A DNA stretch of 64,000 nt. Origin: Enterococcus ratti. GTDB taxonomy: Bacteria; Bacillota; Bacilli; Lactobacillales; Enterococcaceae. Both the position numbers and the translations under genes were made by a program. Shown here piece after piece: positions 1 through 8,942 of this stretch (positions are counted from its first letter, which is position 1; each line of letters starts with the position of its first letter). The notes below the pieces were generated by a model. It worked only from the letters and a program-made list of their open reading frames with translations, searched no databases and had not been told where the DNA came from. The stretch is from contig NZ_JXLB01000006.1 of assembly GCF_001886195.1 (NCBI RefSeq), forward strand, positions 62,001-126,000, given 5' to 3'.

Positions 1-89
1 TGGAAATCGCTCAAGCTAATATGCTAGGTATCGTGTACAACGGAGCAAAACAAAGTAAAGATGCTAGTTATTATTACTATGGAAACTAG
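1..89 (+). CDS. C-terminal end of a CpsD/EpsD-type tyrosine autokinase (partial)
   Basis: Only the last 28 codons are inside the window; the reading frame enters at base 3 and stops at TAG 87-89. The tail reads ...GIVYNGAKQSKDASYYYYGN. A short VYN strand followed by a cluster of four tyrosines is typical of bacterial BY-kinases such as CpsD and YwqD, which autophosphorylate on the tail to control capsule export and chain length. The cognate phosphatase gene starts 19 bases downstream, which supports the call. The kinase domain is outside the window. Confidence 0.75.
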   Translation, partial: EIAQANMLGIVYNGAKQSKDASYYYYGN

Positions 90-108
90 CATAAAGGAGG
101 CAAGAGAA

Positions 109-873
109 ATGATTGATTTACATTGCCATATTTTACCGGGAGTTGACGATGGCGCTCAAACGCTTGAAGATAGTCTGGCAATGGCTGAGCAGGCCGTTGA
201 ACAAGGAATCACTCATATTCTGTGTACCCCTCATCATAATAATGGAAAATATAACAATCCCAAAAAAAAAGTGCTTTCGCTTGTCGCCTCTTTGCAAAAA
301 GAATTTGAAAAGAGAAATTTACCGTTAATGTTATTGGCAGGACAAGAAGTTCGTATCACTGGCGATTTAATCGAAGCCATTCAACGAGATGAAATTCTCT
401 TTTCGGATTCAGAGGATACGTATCTTTTGATTGAATTTCCAACATTAGAAGTGCCACTGTATACGGAAAAAATTTTCTTTGAATTATTAAAACTAGAAAA
501 AATACCGGTTATTGTTCATCCTGAACGGAACGCTTATTTTAGAAAAGACCCTAATCGTTTAATCCCCTTTCTTGAAATGGGATGTTTCGCGCAACTTACA
601 GCACCAAGTTATATCGGACGATTTGGCAAAGACATCCAAAAAACAGCAAAAAAAATGGTTAAACACAATTTGGTTCAAATGGTTGCTTCAGACGCTCATG
701 GAAACAAAAGACGCCCCTTTTATTTAAAAGAATGTTATGAACAAATCGCCAAAGATTTTGGGAATGAAAAAGTAAAACAAATGATGCAAGTTACTAAAGC
801 TTTGATTAATAAAAGAGCAATTGATTATCCAATGTATGAATGGATCAACAAAAAGAAATTTTGGTTTTTTTAA
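109..873 (+). CDS. CpsB/YwqE-type Mn-dependent protein-tyrosine phosphatase (PHP family)
   Basis: A 254-residue protein beginning MIDLHCHILPGVDDG, with the H5-x-H7 metal ligands and DDG motif of the PHP-fold phosphatases that dephosphorylate the tyrosine tail of the CpsD kinase. Further conserved pieces are CTPHHN, VHPERN and SDAHG, all metal-binding histidine/aspartate motifs of the family. The ATG at 109 is preferred over the longer frame from 61 because AAGGAGG lies at 94-100 and the longer version would run through the end of cpsD. It is the second gene of the exopolysaccharide operon and cytoplasmic. Length is normal for the family. Confidence 0.88.
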   Translation: MIDLHCHILPGVDDGAQTLEDSLAMAEQAVEQGITHILCTPHHNNGKYNNPKKKVLSLVASLQKEFEKRNLPLMLLAGQEVRITGDLIEAIQRDEILFSDSEDTYLLIEFPTLEVPLYTEKIFFELLKLEKIPVIVHPERNAYFRKDPNRLIPFLEMGCFAQLTAPSYIGRFGKDIQKTAKKMVKHNLVQMVASDAHGNKRRPFYLKECYEQIAKDFGNEKVKQMMQVTKALINKRAIDYPMYEWINKKKFWFF

Positions 874-885
874 GGGGGGAGAGAA

Positions 886-2703
886 GTGTTGAGGCTAACA
901 AGAAAAAGAAAAATCGGTGTCTTAATAATTATAGATAGCTTATTGTTGATTTTTGCGAATATGGCCACCATTGATTTTTTTAAGCCTTTCATTCATATAG
1001 AAAGGGATTTTATATTTGCTTCTTCGGGAGAATTAAGTGGTTTTTATTTGTTTTATGGAAGTTTGTTTAAAGTCTTTACTCGAATTAATCGTTACACAAA
1101 TTTAAAAGAGATAGAGGCAATTTTTGTTTCTTTGTCTCTTTCAGTAAGTACAAGTCTCTTAGTCTTATTTTTTATCCACTTCCCTTATCCATTGCGCTTA
1201 TTTGCTATTACTTATATTTTTTCTTTATTATTAATTATTGGAAGTCGTTTAGTTTGGAGGGAGTTTATCGAAAAACAACATGTAAAAACAGGCTCGGTAA
1301 AATATGTTAAAAAGGCAATAATTGTAGGGGCTGGTGAAGGTGGAAAAATTCTATATAATATCTTATTTCGATCAACAACAGCAAACGATACCCATGTGGT
1401 TGGTTTTGTTGATGACGATCCCGATAAACAAAATACATATCTTTCAGGGAAAAAAATAATTGGAACGACCAACGATTTACCTAATTTGATCAAAAAACAT
1501 AAAGTTCAGATAATTACGATTGCTATTCCTTCTCTGCCGAAAAAAAAACTAAGCACAATCTTTCAATTGGTGAAATCAACCCACGTGAAAGTCACCACCA
1601 TGCCATCTATAGAAGAACTTGCTTCTGGTAAAGTCAGTATCTCCAAACTAAAAAATATTGATGTAGTGGATTTACTAGAAAGAGATGAGGTCGAATTAGA
1701 GATTGAATCAATCAAAGGTCAGTTAACAGGCAAAGTTATTCTTGTTACAGGAGCAGGTGGATCCATAGGTTCAGAAATTTGCCGTCAAATTTTGCCGTTT
1801 GCTCCAGATACACTCTTACTTTTAGGGCATGGAGAAAATTCAATTTATTTGATTGACCGAAAATTACGTCTGTCTGAGCAAAAAAATCAGACAAAAATTG
1901 TACCAATTATTGCAGACATTCAAGACCATAACAAAATGATTGAAATCATGAAAGAATTTCAGCCGGATATTGTTTACCATGCTGCCGCCCATAAACATGT
2001 CCCGTTAATGGAACTTAATCCAAAAGAAGCGGTAAAAAACAACATCTTTGGTACAAAAAATGTAGCTGAAGCAGCTAAAAAAGCCAAAGTAAAAAACTTT
2101 GTGATGATTTCAACTGATAAGGCAAATAATCCGCCTAACGTCATGGGAGCGACAAAGTGAATTGCCGAGTTGATCGTCACTGGTCTGAATGAAGCGCAAG
2201 GAACAAAATTTTCAGCCGTTCGTTTTGGAAATGTATTAGGTTCTAGAGGAAGTGTCATTCCTCTTTTTCATGAACAAATCGCCAAAGGCGGTCCGATAAC
2301 GGTTACTGATTTTCATATGACTCGTTATTTTATGACGATTCCTGAGGCCAGTCGTTTGGTCATACAAGCAGGTGCTTTGGCTAAAGGGGGAGAAATCTTT
2401 ATTCTAGACATGGGGGAACCAGTTAAAATCGTTACTTTGGCAAAGAATATGATCCGACTTAGTGGATACCACGAAGATGAAATTGAAATACTTGAAACAG
2501 GGATACGTCCCGGAGAAAAATTATATGAAGAATTACTGTTAGACAAGGAGAGAAATGACGAAGCAGTATATGAAAAAATTTTTGTAGGCAACATCAACGG
2601 CTATTCGCTTCAAAAAGTATTGGATTTTATCAATCAATTGCCAACCGAAGAGAAGCAATTAGCAAGAGAAGTCATTCGTTTTGCGAACGCTTCCAATCAG
2701 TGA
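886..2703 (+). pseudogene. UDP-GlcNAc 4,6-dehydratase (EpsC/PglF/CapD family), interrupted by one in-frame stop
   Basis: The frame starts at GTG 886 behind a GGGGGAGAG ribosome site and runs to 2703, but TGA at 2158-2160 interrupts it after codon 424. The flanking peptide is NVMGATK-stop-IAELIV; relatives carry Arg at this place, so CGA to TGA is the simplest change. The protein has four N-terminal membrane segments, a first Rossmann domain (AIIVGAGEGG), then the dehydratase domain with TGAGGSIGSE and STDKANNP. The stop follows the catalytic lysine of the M-x-x-x-K motif directly, so the truncated product would lack the C-terminal substrate-binding part. A restart at TTG 2170 would give a 177-residue fragment unlikely to act alone. 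The enzyme normally makes the 4-keto sugar used by the next two genes for N-acetylated bacillosamine. Loss may be real or tolerated by readthrough. Confidence 0.85.
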
Positions 2704-2883
2704 GTAAGTGCTAAAGTGAAAAAATAAGGAAAATCATTAGTTAAAGAAGCTGGTAAAAAATGCAGAATTTTCTTGATGTTATTAAATAGTAAGAACTTTA
2801 TTAAAAGAGAGTAAGTGAAAATACTTATAAAAAGGCTAAATGATTAACGCTGGCAGTTAAATCAGATGACGGGAGGATATGAA

Positions 2884-3525
2884 TTGAAAGCAATTATAGC
2901 AGGGGCTGGTGGATTTGGAAAAGAAATCGCTTTTTTGCTACAAAATCAAAAAGAATATGAATGGATCGGTTTTGTAGATGATGAAAAACATAAACAAGTA
3001 AAGCAAGTTTTAGGAAAACCTATTGTAGGAACAATTAAGTCATTACTTCATATCAATAAGAAAATTGCTGTGTTTATAGGAATTGCTTCGCCTTTTATAA
3101 AGGAGCAAATCTATAATTTATTAAAACAAAATCCTTATTTGATTTTTCCTAATTTGATTGCGCCAAGTGCATTAATTGGCTTAAACGTTTGCCTTGGCAT
3201 TGGGAACATCTTGATGCCTTATACTACTTGTACGGCAGACATAACGATCGGCAATTTCAACATGATTAATATAAGTACAACCATTGGTCATGATACAACG
3301 ATTGGTCACTACAATGCAATTTTTCCAAATGTGAATATTTCTGGTCAAGTCACTTTAGGTGATAAAAATGAAGTAGGCGTTGGTACAAAGATCATTCAAA
3401 ATCTCGTGATCGGAAAGGAAAATATCATTGGAGCAGGTAGTGTAGTAATTCGTAATATCCAACAAAATTCTAAATGTGTAGGTGTTCCAGCAAGAATCAT
3501 TGAAAGGTGGGAGACATTTGAGTAG
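2884..3525 (+). CDS. PglD/EpsM-type sugar O/N-acetyltransferase with left-handed beta-helix
   Basis: The start chosen is TTG 2884, eight bases after GGGAGG at 2871-2876; the ATG at 2866 lies upstream of that ribosome site. The resulting 213-residue protein begins MKAIIAGAGGFGKEIA, the N-terminal Rossmann-like UDP-sugar binding motif of the NeuD/PglD family. The second half contains hexapeptide repeats (IGxxN, VTLGD, NIIGAGSVV), which form the acetyl-CoA binding beta-helix trimer. In Campylobacter PglD and Bacillus EpsM this enzyme acetylates the C4 amine of UDP-4-amino-sugar. The next gene overlaps its end, showing translational coupling. About 180 bases without a gene separate it from the dehydratase. 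Confidence 0.85.
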   Translation: MKAIIAGAGGFGKEIAFLLQNQKEYEWIGFVDDEKHKQVKQVLGKPIVGTIKSLLHINKKIAVFIGIASPFIKEQIYNLLKQNPYLIFPNLIAPSALIGLNVCLGIGNILMPYTTCTADITIGNFNMINISTTIGHDTTIGHYNAIFPNVNISGQVTLGDKNEVGVGTKIIQNLVIGKENIIGAGSVVIRNIQQNSKCVGVPARIIERWETFE

Positions 3526-4636
3526 CAACCGAATATTATTAGCTTCTCCTCATATGAGTAAAGAAGGATACGAACAACAATATATAAAAGAAGCCTTTGA
3601 TACCAATTGGATTGCTCCTCTAGGAAACAATGTGGATCGTTTTGAAATAGAGTTAGCAGATTATATAGGAGTAAAACATGCAGCAGCTCTTTCTTCTGGT
3701 ACGGCAGCCATGCACTTAGCATTAAAAGCCGCTGGAGTTGAAAAAGGTGATCGAGTGATTTGCCAGTCATTAACGTTTTCAGCTACAGCCAATCCCATAC
3801 TCTATCAAGATGCCATCCCCGTATTTGTGGATAGTGATCCTGAAACTTGGAACATGAGCCCTAGACACTTAAGAACGGCTCTAGAAAAACACCCAAAAGC
3901 AAAAGCAGTAATAGTAGTTCATTTATATGGACTGTCTGCTAATCTTGAAGAGATCATGCAGATATGTGAAGAATTCCAAGTAGTACTGATCGAAGATGCT
4001 GCTGAATCATTAGGAACCATTTACAAAGGGAGATACACTGGAACACTAGGGGATTATGGAGTTTATTCCTTTAACGGCAATAAGATTATTACGACTTCAG
4101 GAGGAGGCATGCTGATTTGCGACCAGCAAGAAAAAATAGAAAAAGTAAAATTTTGGGCGACGCAATCTCGGGAGAAAAGACGTGAGTACCATCACTTAGA
4201 AATTGGTTATAATTACCGAATGAGTAACATACTTGCTGGAATCGGAAGAGGACAATTAAAAGTTTTAACGAAAAGAATAGATAAAAAGCGTGCAATCTAT
4301 CAGTTTTATAAAAACAAATTGTCTGATTTGCCTAATCTTAGGTTTATGCCGGAAAATGAATGGAACGAGCCGAATCATTGGTTAAGCGTGATTTTATTAC
4401 AAGAAATTTCTCCAGCTGTTTTAATTGATGAATTAGAAAAAAATAACATTGAAGCCCGACCGGTTTGGAAGCCGCTCCATTTACAGCCAGTTTTTAAAAC
4501 ATACGATTACATTGGTGAAAAAGTTTCTGAACGGTTATTTCATACAGGTGTGTGTTTGCCTTCAGATACAAAAATGACAGAAAAAGAGTTGCAAAGAGTC
4601 GTTTCTACAGTTAGGAAAGTGATGCATGATGATTAA
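3518..4636 (+). CDS. DegT/DnrJ/EryC1 PLP aminotransferase (PglE/EpsN-like)
   Basis: TTG 3518 is preferred because AAGGTGGGAG precedes it at 3503-3512 and the start overlaps the acetyltransferase stop by eight bases. The 372-residue protein has LSSGTAAMHLAL, the aspartate of VLIEDAAESLG, and the PLP lysine in SFNGNK (about Lys189). Family members transfer an amino group from glutamate to the 4-keto sugar made by the dehydratase. With the acetyltransferase before it and the priming transferase after it, the likely product is UDP-N,N'-diacetylbacillosamine or a close relative. Because the dehydratase upstream is interrupted, this enzyme may now lack its substrate. Confidence 0.87.
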   Translation: MSSNRILLASPHMSKEGYEQQYIKEAFDTNWIAPLGNNVDRFEIELADYIGVKHAAALSSGTAAMHLALKAAGVEKGDRVICQSLTFSATANPILYQDAIPVFVDSDPETWNMSPRHLRTALEKHPKAKAVIVVHLYGLSANLEEIMQICEEFQVVLIEDAAESLGTIYKGRYTGTLGDYGVYSFNGNKIITTSGGGMLICDQQEKIEKVKFWATQSREKRREYHHLEIGYNYRMSNILAGIGRGQLKVLTKRIDKKRAIYQFYKNKLSDLPNLRFMPENEWNEPNHWLSVILLQEISPAVLIDELEKNNIEARPVWKPLHLQPVFKTYDYIGEKVSERLFHTGVCLPSDTKMTEKELQRVVSTVRKVMHDD

Positions 4637-5255
4637 ACAAACCTTTTATCAACGATTTGGAAAAAGAGCATGTGATTGCTTTTTTTCAGGAATTTTACTT
4701 CTTTTATTATCACCTCTGCTGCTAGTAATTGCAGGAGCAGTTAAATTGAAATTAGGTTCACCCGTTATTTTTAAACAACCTAGACCGGGAAAGAAAGAAG
4801 AAATCTTTTTTATGTATAAATTTCGGACGATGACAGATGAACGAGATCAAACAGGACAATATCTTCCCGATGTGCTTCGTTTAACTAGATTTGGTCAACT
4901 GCTTCGAGCGACTAGTCTTGATGAATTACCAGAACTTTGGAATATCTTTAAAGGTGACATGTCATTTGTCGGACCGCGACCTTTACTTGTAGAATATTTG
5001 CCCTTATATAACGAAGAACAGCGAAAACGTCACGTGATTCGTCCAGGGCTTACGGGCTTAGCACAAGTCAATGGTAGAAACACCATTAGTTGGAAAGAAA
5101 AGTTTCATTATGATTGTTTCTATGTAGAAAATTACTCGTTTGTAATAGATAGTTGTATTTTACTTAAAACGGTTCATAAGGTATTTAAGCAAGAAGGAAT
5201 AAGCACTAATTTTAGTCCAACAAGTGAAAAGTTTGAAGGGAATGAATCAAACTGA
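4626..5255 (+). CDS. Phosphoglycosyl transferase priming exopolysaccharide synthesis (PglC/EpsL/WcaJ family)
   Basis: A 209-residue membrane protein whose start overlaps the aminotransferase end by 11 bases. It has one N-terminal membrane helix (FFSGILLLLLSPLLLVIAG), then the polyprenyl-phosphate sugar-1-phosphate transferase core: KQPRPGKKEEIF, MYKFRTM, the DELPELWN motif and SFVGPRP, then GLTGLAQVNGR. The length fits the small monotopic PglC class, which lacks the extra N-terminal helices of WbaP. It should load the first sugar phosphate, plausibly diacetylbacillosamine phosphate, onto undecaprenyl phosphate at the inner leaflet. The family does not reveal its exact sugar. Confidence 0.88.
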   Translation: MMIKQTFYQRFGKRACDCFFSGILLLLLSPLLLVIAGAVKLKLGSPVIFKQPRPGKKEEIFFMYKFRTMTDERDQTGQYLPDVLRLTRFGQLLRATSLDELPELWNIFKGDMSFVGPRPLLVEYLPLYNEEQRKRHVIRPGLTGLAQVNGRNTISWKEKFHYDCFYVENYSFVIDSCILLKTVHKVFKQEGISTNFSPTSEKFEGNESN

Positions 5256-6355
5256 AAATTTTATATGTTACGACCATTTCAAATACGTTAAATGCTTTTT
5301 TAATCCCACACATCGATCAATTAATTAAAACAGGACATGAAGTAAGTGTTGCGTGTGCCGTTGAACAACCTCTTGCCCCTTATTTTTATGAGCAAAACAT
5401 TCCTGTATTTCAAGTACCGTTTAGCAGACGACCTTTAACCAAAGATAATCTTTTGGCGTACAAAAAAATTAAAAAAGTAGTAGAAGACAATCACATAGAA
5501 GTCATTCATACTCATACCCCCATTGCATCTATGGTGACACGACTTGCTTGTAAAAAAATGGCTGTAAAAATTTATTATACAGCGCATGGCTTTCATTTTT
5601 ATAAAGGTGCCCCCTTGTTTAATTGGCTCACTTACTATCCAATTGAAAAGTATTTATCTAAATACACCAATAAAATGATTACAATTAATCATGAAGATTA
5701 TTTTCTTGCTTTGCAAAAATTTGCATCAGAGAAAACTTATTTAATAAACGGTGTTGGTATACCCGTTGAAACATACGAGAACATTCAAGTAGAAGAAAAA
5801 CTGAAAAAAAATGAGCTCGGTGTTTGTCAATCAAATACAAAAATTTTATTGTCTGTGGGGGAATTAAATAAAAATAAAAATCACGAACAAGTCATTGAAG
5901 TACTAAAAGATTTTAAAGACCAAAATTTTCAATATTTTATTTGTGGAACGGGCCCTTTAAAACAAGCATTAAAACAAAAAATAAAAAAACTAGGACTCGA
6001 AGAAAAAATAAAGTTATTAGGTTATCGAAAGGACATTATTGAAATGATGAAAATTAGTGATTTATTTATTTTTCCTTCTTTAAGAGAGGGTTTACCTGTT
6101 TCGATAATGGAAGCAATGAGTGTAGGAGTGCCGGTGGTTGCATCGAATATACGTGGGAATAAAGACTTGATTTTTGATGGGGTGACGGGAAAATTATTTG
6201 ACGTCAATCAATCAAAAGAGTTACATAAAATTTTCTGCACTTTTTTTTCTGGAGAGTTACCTTTAATGAAATACTCCAATGGTGCTTCAGATAACATACA
6301 ACATTTTAGTGAACGAGTAGTCATCAAACAGATAGTCGAAATCTATGAAACTTAA
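5252..6355 (+). CDS. GT4-family glycosyltransferase (EpsD-like), only CTG available as start
   Basis: The homologous N-terminus KILYVTTISNTLNAF is encoded directly after CTG 5252-5254, and the frame has a stop at 5243-5245. No ATG, GTG or TTG occurs in frame until TTG 5453, which would delete the N-terminal Rossmann strand. CTG overlaps the upstream TGA as CTGA, exactly where an ATGA coupling would sit, with AAGGGA about ten bases before. The simplest reading is an ATG to CTG change giving weak initiation. The 367-residue protein carries the GT4 nucleotide-sugar motif REGLPVSIMEAMSVGVPVV near its end and a GELNKNKNH segment. It would add a sugar to the lipid-linked repeat unit. If CTG is not used the gene is functionally lost. 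Confidence 0.8.
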   Translation: MKILYVTTISNTLNAFLIPHIDQLIKTGHEVSVACAVEQPLAPYFYEQNIPVFQVPFSRRPLTKDNLLAYKKIKKVVEDNHIEVIHTHTPIASMVTRLACKKMAVKIYYTAHGFHFYKGAPLFNWLTYYPIEKYLSKYTNKMITINHEDYFLALQKFASEKTYLINGVGIPVETYENIQVEEKLKKNELGVCQSNTKILLSVGELNKNKNHEQVIEVLKDFKDQNFQYFICGTGPLKQALKQKIKKLGLEEKIKLLGYRKDIIEMMKISDLFIFPSLREGLPVSIMEAMSVGVPVVASNIRGNKDLIFDGVTGKLFDVNQSKELHKIFCTFFSGELPLMKYSNGASDNIQHFSERVVIKQIVEIYET

Positions 6356-6500
6356 CTATCAATTGTTCGTAGGTCATAAAAGTAAGAAAGACAATCTGAA
6401 ATTTATTTTACGATGTTTTTTCTAACCTAAGAATATTTTTTATTCCTCCTGCATGACCGAATGTACCAATCAATTCTAGCTATTATCAAAGGAGAATCTA

Positions 6501-7574
6501 ATGGAAATCAACTTTGTCTTCTTGCTTTGTCTATTTAGTTTATCCGCTTTATTCCTTCAACTTGGAATGGATCAAAAAAAGGGATTTGGAACGATTTTAA
6601 TCACCTTTAGTTTGTGTATTCCAGTGATTCTTGCAACGTTTCGACAAGTGGGAACAGATACACCTGTTTATTATTCCGTCTTTTCTTCTTACCAAAATAG
6701 AAGCTTAATGGATCATTTCATAAACGAAGGTTGGAAAGAATTTGGAAATTCTCTTTTTATTTTTATAGGCAATTTAGTAAATTCTTTTAATGTATATCTT
6801 TTTTTATATAGTTTTTTTACGTTGTTATTTGTTATCTTAGCTTTAAAGGCATTAGTCAAAAAAGAATTAATAGGGATGAGCTTTTTCTTATATCTCTGTC
6901 TTCTTTATCCGATTAGTTTGAATACCATGAGGCAAAGTTTAGCCGTAGCAATTATCTTTTATTCTTATAAATTCTTATTGAATCGTTCATTTTTTCGTTT
7001 TTTCTTAGGGGTATTAATTGCTGCTCAATTTCATATCAGCAGTGTGGTGATGCTACCGATTTATTTTTTAATTAATGAACAAAGAAAACTTCGAAAAGGT
7101 TTTTTTGTCTTAATTCTATCCAGTATTGTAGTAGCGATTGTAAGCTACAAATGGATTTTTTCCTTCCTTAGTTTTTTCTTGAATGATGAGCGATACAATG
7201 CATACATCAATTATACAGAACCAACAACAAATTATTTATTTTTCTTTAATTTCATTCTTTTCTTGGGGATTTCTTTTTTTCAACTCGTTCATTCCGAGAA
7301 AAACAAAAAGAATCAATTTTATTTTGCTATGCTTGCGATTGGCTTATTATTAGGCGTTACCGGTTTTATTTCACCATTTATTAAGAGAATCTCGATTTTT
7401 TTTGATGTCATACAAATTTTACTCATCCCAGATGTTGTCCTACTTTACCGTATGAAAATTGAGAACTCCTTCATGTTGTTTTTCGTTTATTTATTTGGTG
7501 TAGCTTATTTTATTCTTTTTTACGTAATTCTGAAATTTTCAACTATTATTCCTTACATCTTAGGAAGCTGTTAA
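6501..7574 (+). CDS. EpsG/Wzy-type polysaccharide polymerase, integral membrane
   Basis: A 357-residue, very hydrophobic protein with about nine to ten predicted membrane segments, preceded by AAAGGAG at 6488-6494. The N-terminal region ATFRQVGTDTPVYYSVF matches the early R-x-x-G-x-D-x-x-Y pattern of EpsG-family proteins, and LYPISLNTMRQSLAVAI matches their second conserved block (N-x-x-R-Q). EpsG proteins polymerise lipid-linked repeat units outside the membrane. Sequence drift in this family is high, so the call rests on the motifs, the topology and the position between a glycosyltransferase and a flippase. A gap of 145 bases separates it from the preceding gene. Confidence 0.75.
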   Translation: MEINFVFLLCLFSLSALFLQLGMDQKKGFGTILITFSLCIPVILATFRQVGTDTPVYYSVFSSYQNRSLMDHFINEGWKEFGNSLFIFIGNLVNSFNVYLFLYSFFTLLFVILALKALVKKELIGMSFFLYLCLLYPISLNTMRQSLAVAIIFYSYKFLLNRSFFRFFLGVLIAAQFHISSVVMLPIYFLINEQRKLRKGFFVLILSSIVVAIVSYKWIFSFLSFFLNDERYNAYINYTEPTTNYLFFFNFILFLGISFFQLVHSEKNKKNQFYFAMLAIGLLLGVTGFISPFIKRISIFFDVIQILLIPDVVLLYRMKIENSFMLFFVYLFGVAYFILFYVILKFSTIIPYILGSC

Positions 7575-7772
7575 AAGATGACGCTCAATTAACTCGTACA
7601 AACACAAAAAGATAATGGGTAGGAAAAATTCCATAGAAATAATCAGTGCAATAACATATAAGTACACGTGATAAAAATAGCACAATTTTTAATAAACGAA
7701 TGACACGTCGGTTCCTGTCGATTGACTTAGAGAATTTATGTAACATATTTTATTTAAAAGAGGTGGATTTTA

Positions 7773-8939
7773 ATGAACATATCAGTTTTTGGTCTTGGCT
7801 ATGTAGGCTTAGCTAATGCTTTGTTGCTCAGTCAGCACGCGTGTGTCAAAGCCTACGATATTTTGGAAGAAAAGATTGAACGGCTTCAAAGAAGAGAGTC
7901 GCCAATCGAAGATGAGGAAGTACAGCATTTTCTTAAAAGAGAAGATTTAACGATCGAATTTATCAAAGACTTTCGTGAAGCCGTTCTTTTTGGTGATTAT
8001 TTAATGATTGCTACTCCGACGGATTATGATGAAAAGAAAAATTATTTCAATACTTCGACAATCGAATCAGTGATCAAGCAAGCACTAATGATTCGACCAG
8101 AAGCACTTTTTATTATTAAGTCAACTGTTCCAGTAGGATACACGGTCGAATTAAAAAAGAAATATCAAACGGAAAATATCATTTTTTCACCAGAATTTTT
8201 ACGTGAAGGAAAAGCCTTGTATGATAATCTCTATCCTTCGCGTATCGTGGTAGGAGAGTGTTCTACTCGAGGCAAAGAAATTGCAAACATGTTTAAGCAA
8301 AATACGTTAGCAAAAGAGGTTCCGGTATTATTAACGCATTCAACAGAAGCAGAGGCTATTAAATTATTTTCAAACACTTATTTGGCTTTGCGGGTTGCTT
8401 ATTTTAATGAGTTGGATAGTTATGCTGAAAAGCGCGGGTTGGATACAAAACAAATTATTGAAGGTGTAGGATTAGATCCACGAATTGGTTCTCATTACAA
8501 TAATCCTTCCTTTGGCTATGGCGGTTATTGTTTGCCAAAAGATACGAAACAATTAAAAGCAAACTACCAAGACGTTCCCAGTAATCTCATCAGTGCAATT
8601 GTAGAAGCAAATGCTACGAGAAAAACGTTTATTGCAGAGCAGATTTTAGCTAAGAATCCTAAAGTAGTGGGAATCTATCGGCTAACAATGAAAGCAAATT
8701 CCGATAATTTTCGTTATTCTTCGATTCAAGGAGTGATGAAACGAATACAAGCAAAAGGGATTAAGGTCGTTGTGTATGAACCAACGCTAGATGCAAAAGA
8801 ATTTTTTCACTCGCAAGTGGTAAAAGATTTTGAAATATTTAAAAAGATCTCAGATGTGATCGTTTCTAATCGTATGGATCATCACTTGAAAGACGTGGCA
8901 GCAAAAGTCTATACGAGAGATATTTTTAGACGGGATTAG
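7773..8939 (+). CDS. ugd: UDP-glucose 6-dehydrogenase
   Basis: A 388-residue protein, the usual short Ugd length. [16 protein letters not shown] is the NAD-binding Rossmann start, [10 protein letters not shown] and [15 protein letters not shown] are the family blocks, and the catalytic cysteine is Cys253 in [14 protein letters not shown]. It oxidises UDP-glucose to UDP-glucuronate in two NAD-dependent steps, giving acidic sugar for the exopolysaccharide. AGAGGTGG precedes ATG 7773. It sits four bases before the flippase gene, so the two are co-transcribed. The 200 bases before it are AT-rich and hold no gene that I recognise. Confidence 0.93.
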   Translation: MNISVFGLGYVGLANALLLSQHACVKAYDILEEKIERLQRRESPIEDEEVQHFLKREDLTIEFIKDFREAVLFGDYLMIATPTDYDEKKNYFNTSTIESVIKQALMIRPEALFIIKSTVPVGYTVELKKKYQTENIIFSPEFLREGKALYDNLYPSRIVVGECSTRGKEIANMFKQNTLAKEVPVLLTHSTEAEAIKLFSNTYLALRVAYFNELDSYAEKRGLDTKQIIEGVGLDPRIGSHYNNPSFGYGGYCLPKDTKQLKANYQDVPSNLISAIVEANATRKTFIAEQILAKNPKVVGIYRLTMKANSDNFRYSSIQGVMKRIQAKGIKVVVYEPTLDAKEFFHSQVVKDFEIFKKISDVIVSNRMDHHLKDVAAKVYTRDIFRRD

Positions 8940-8942
8940 TAG

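Noticed and set aside
1974-2258. Minus-strand frame opposite the dehydratase
   Set aside because: Shadow of the real gene: no ribosome site, and the plus strand has clear SDR motifs.
3396-3770. Minus-strand 124-codon frame
   Set aside because: Lies across the acetyltransferase/aminotransferase junction with no ribosome site or recognisable product.
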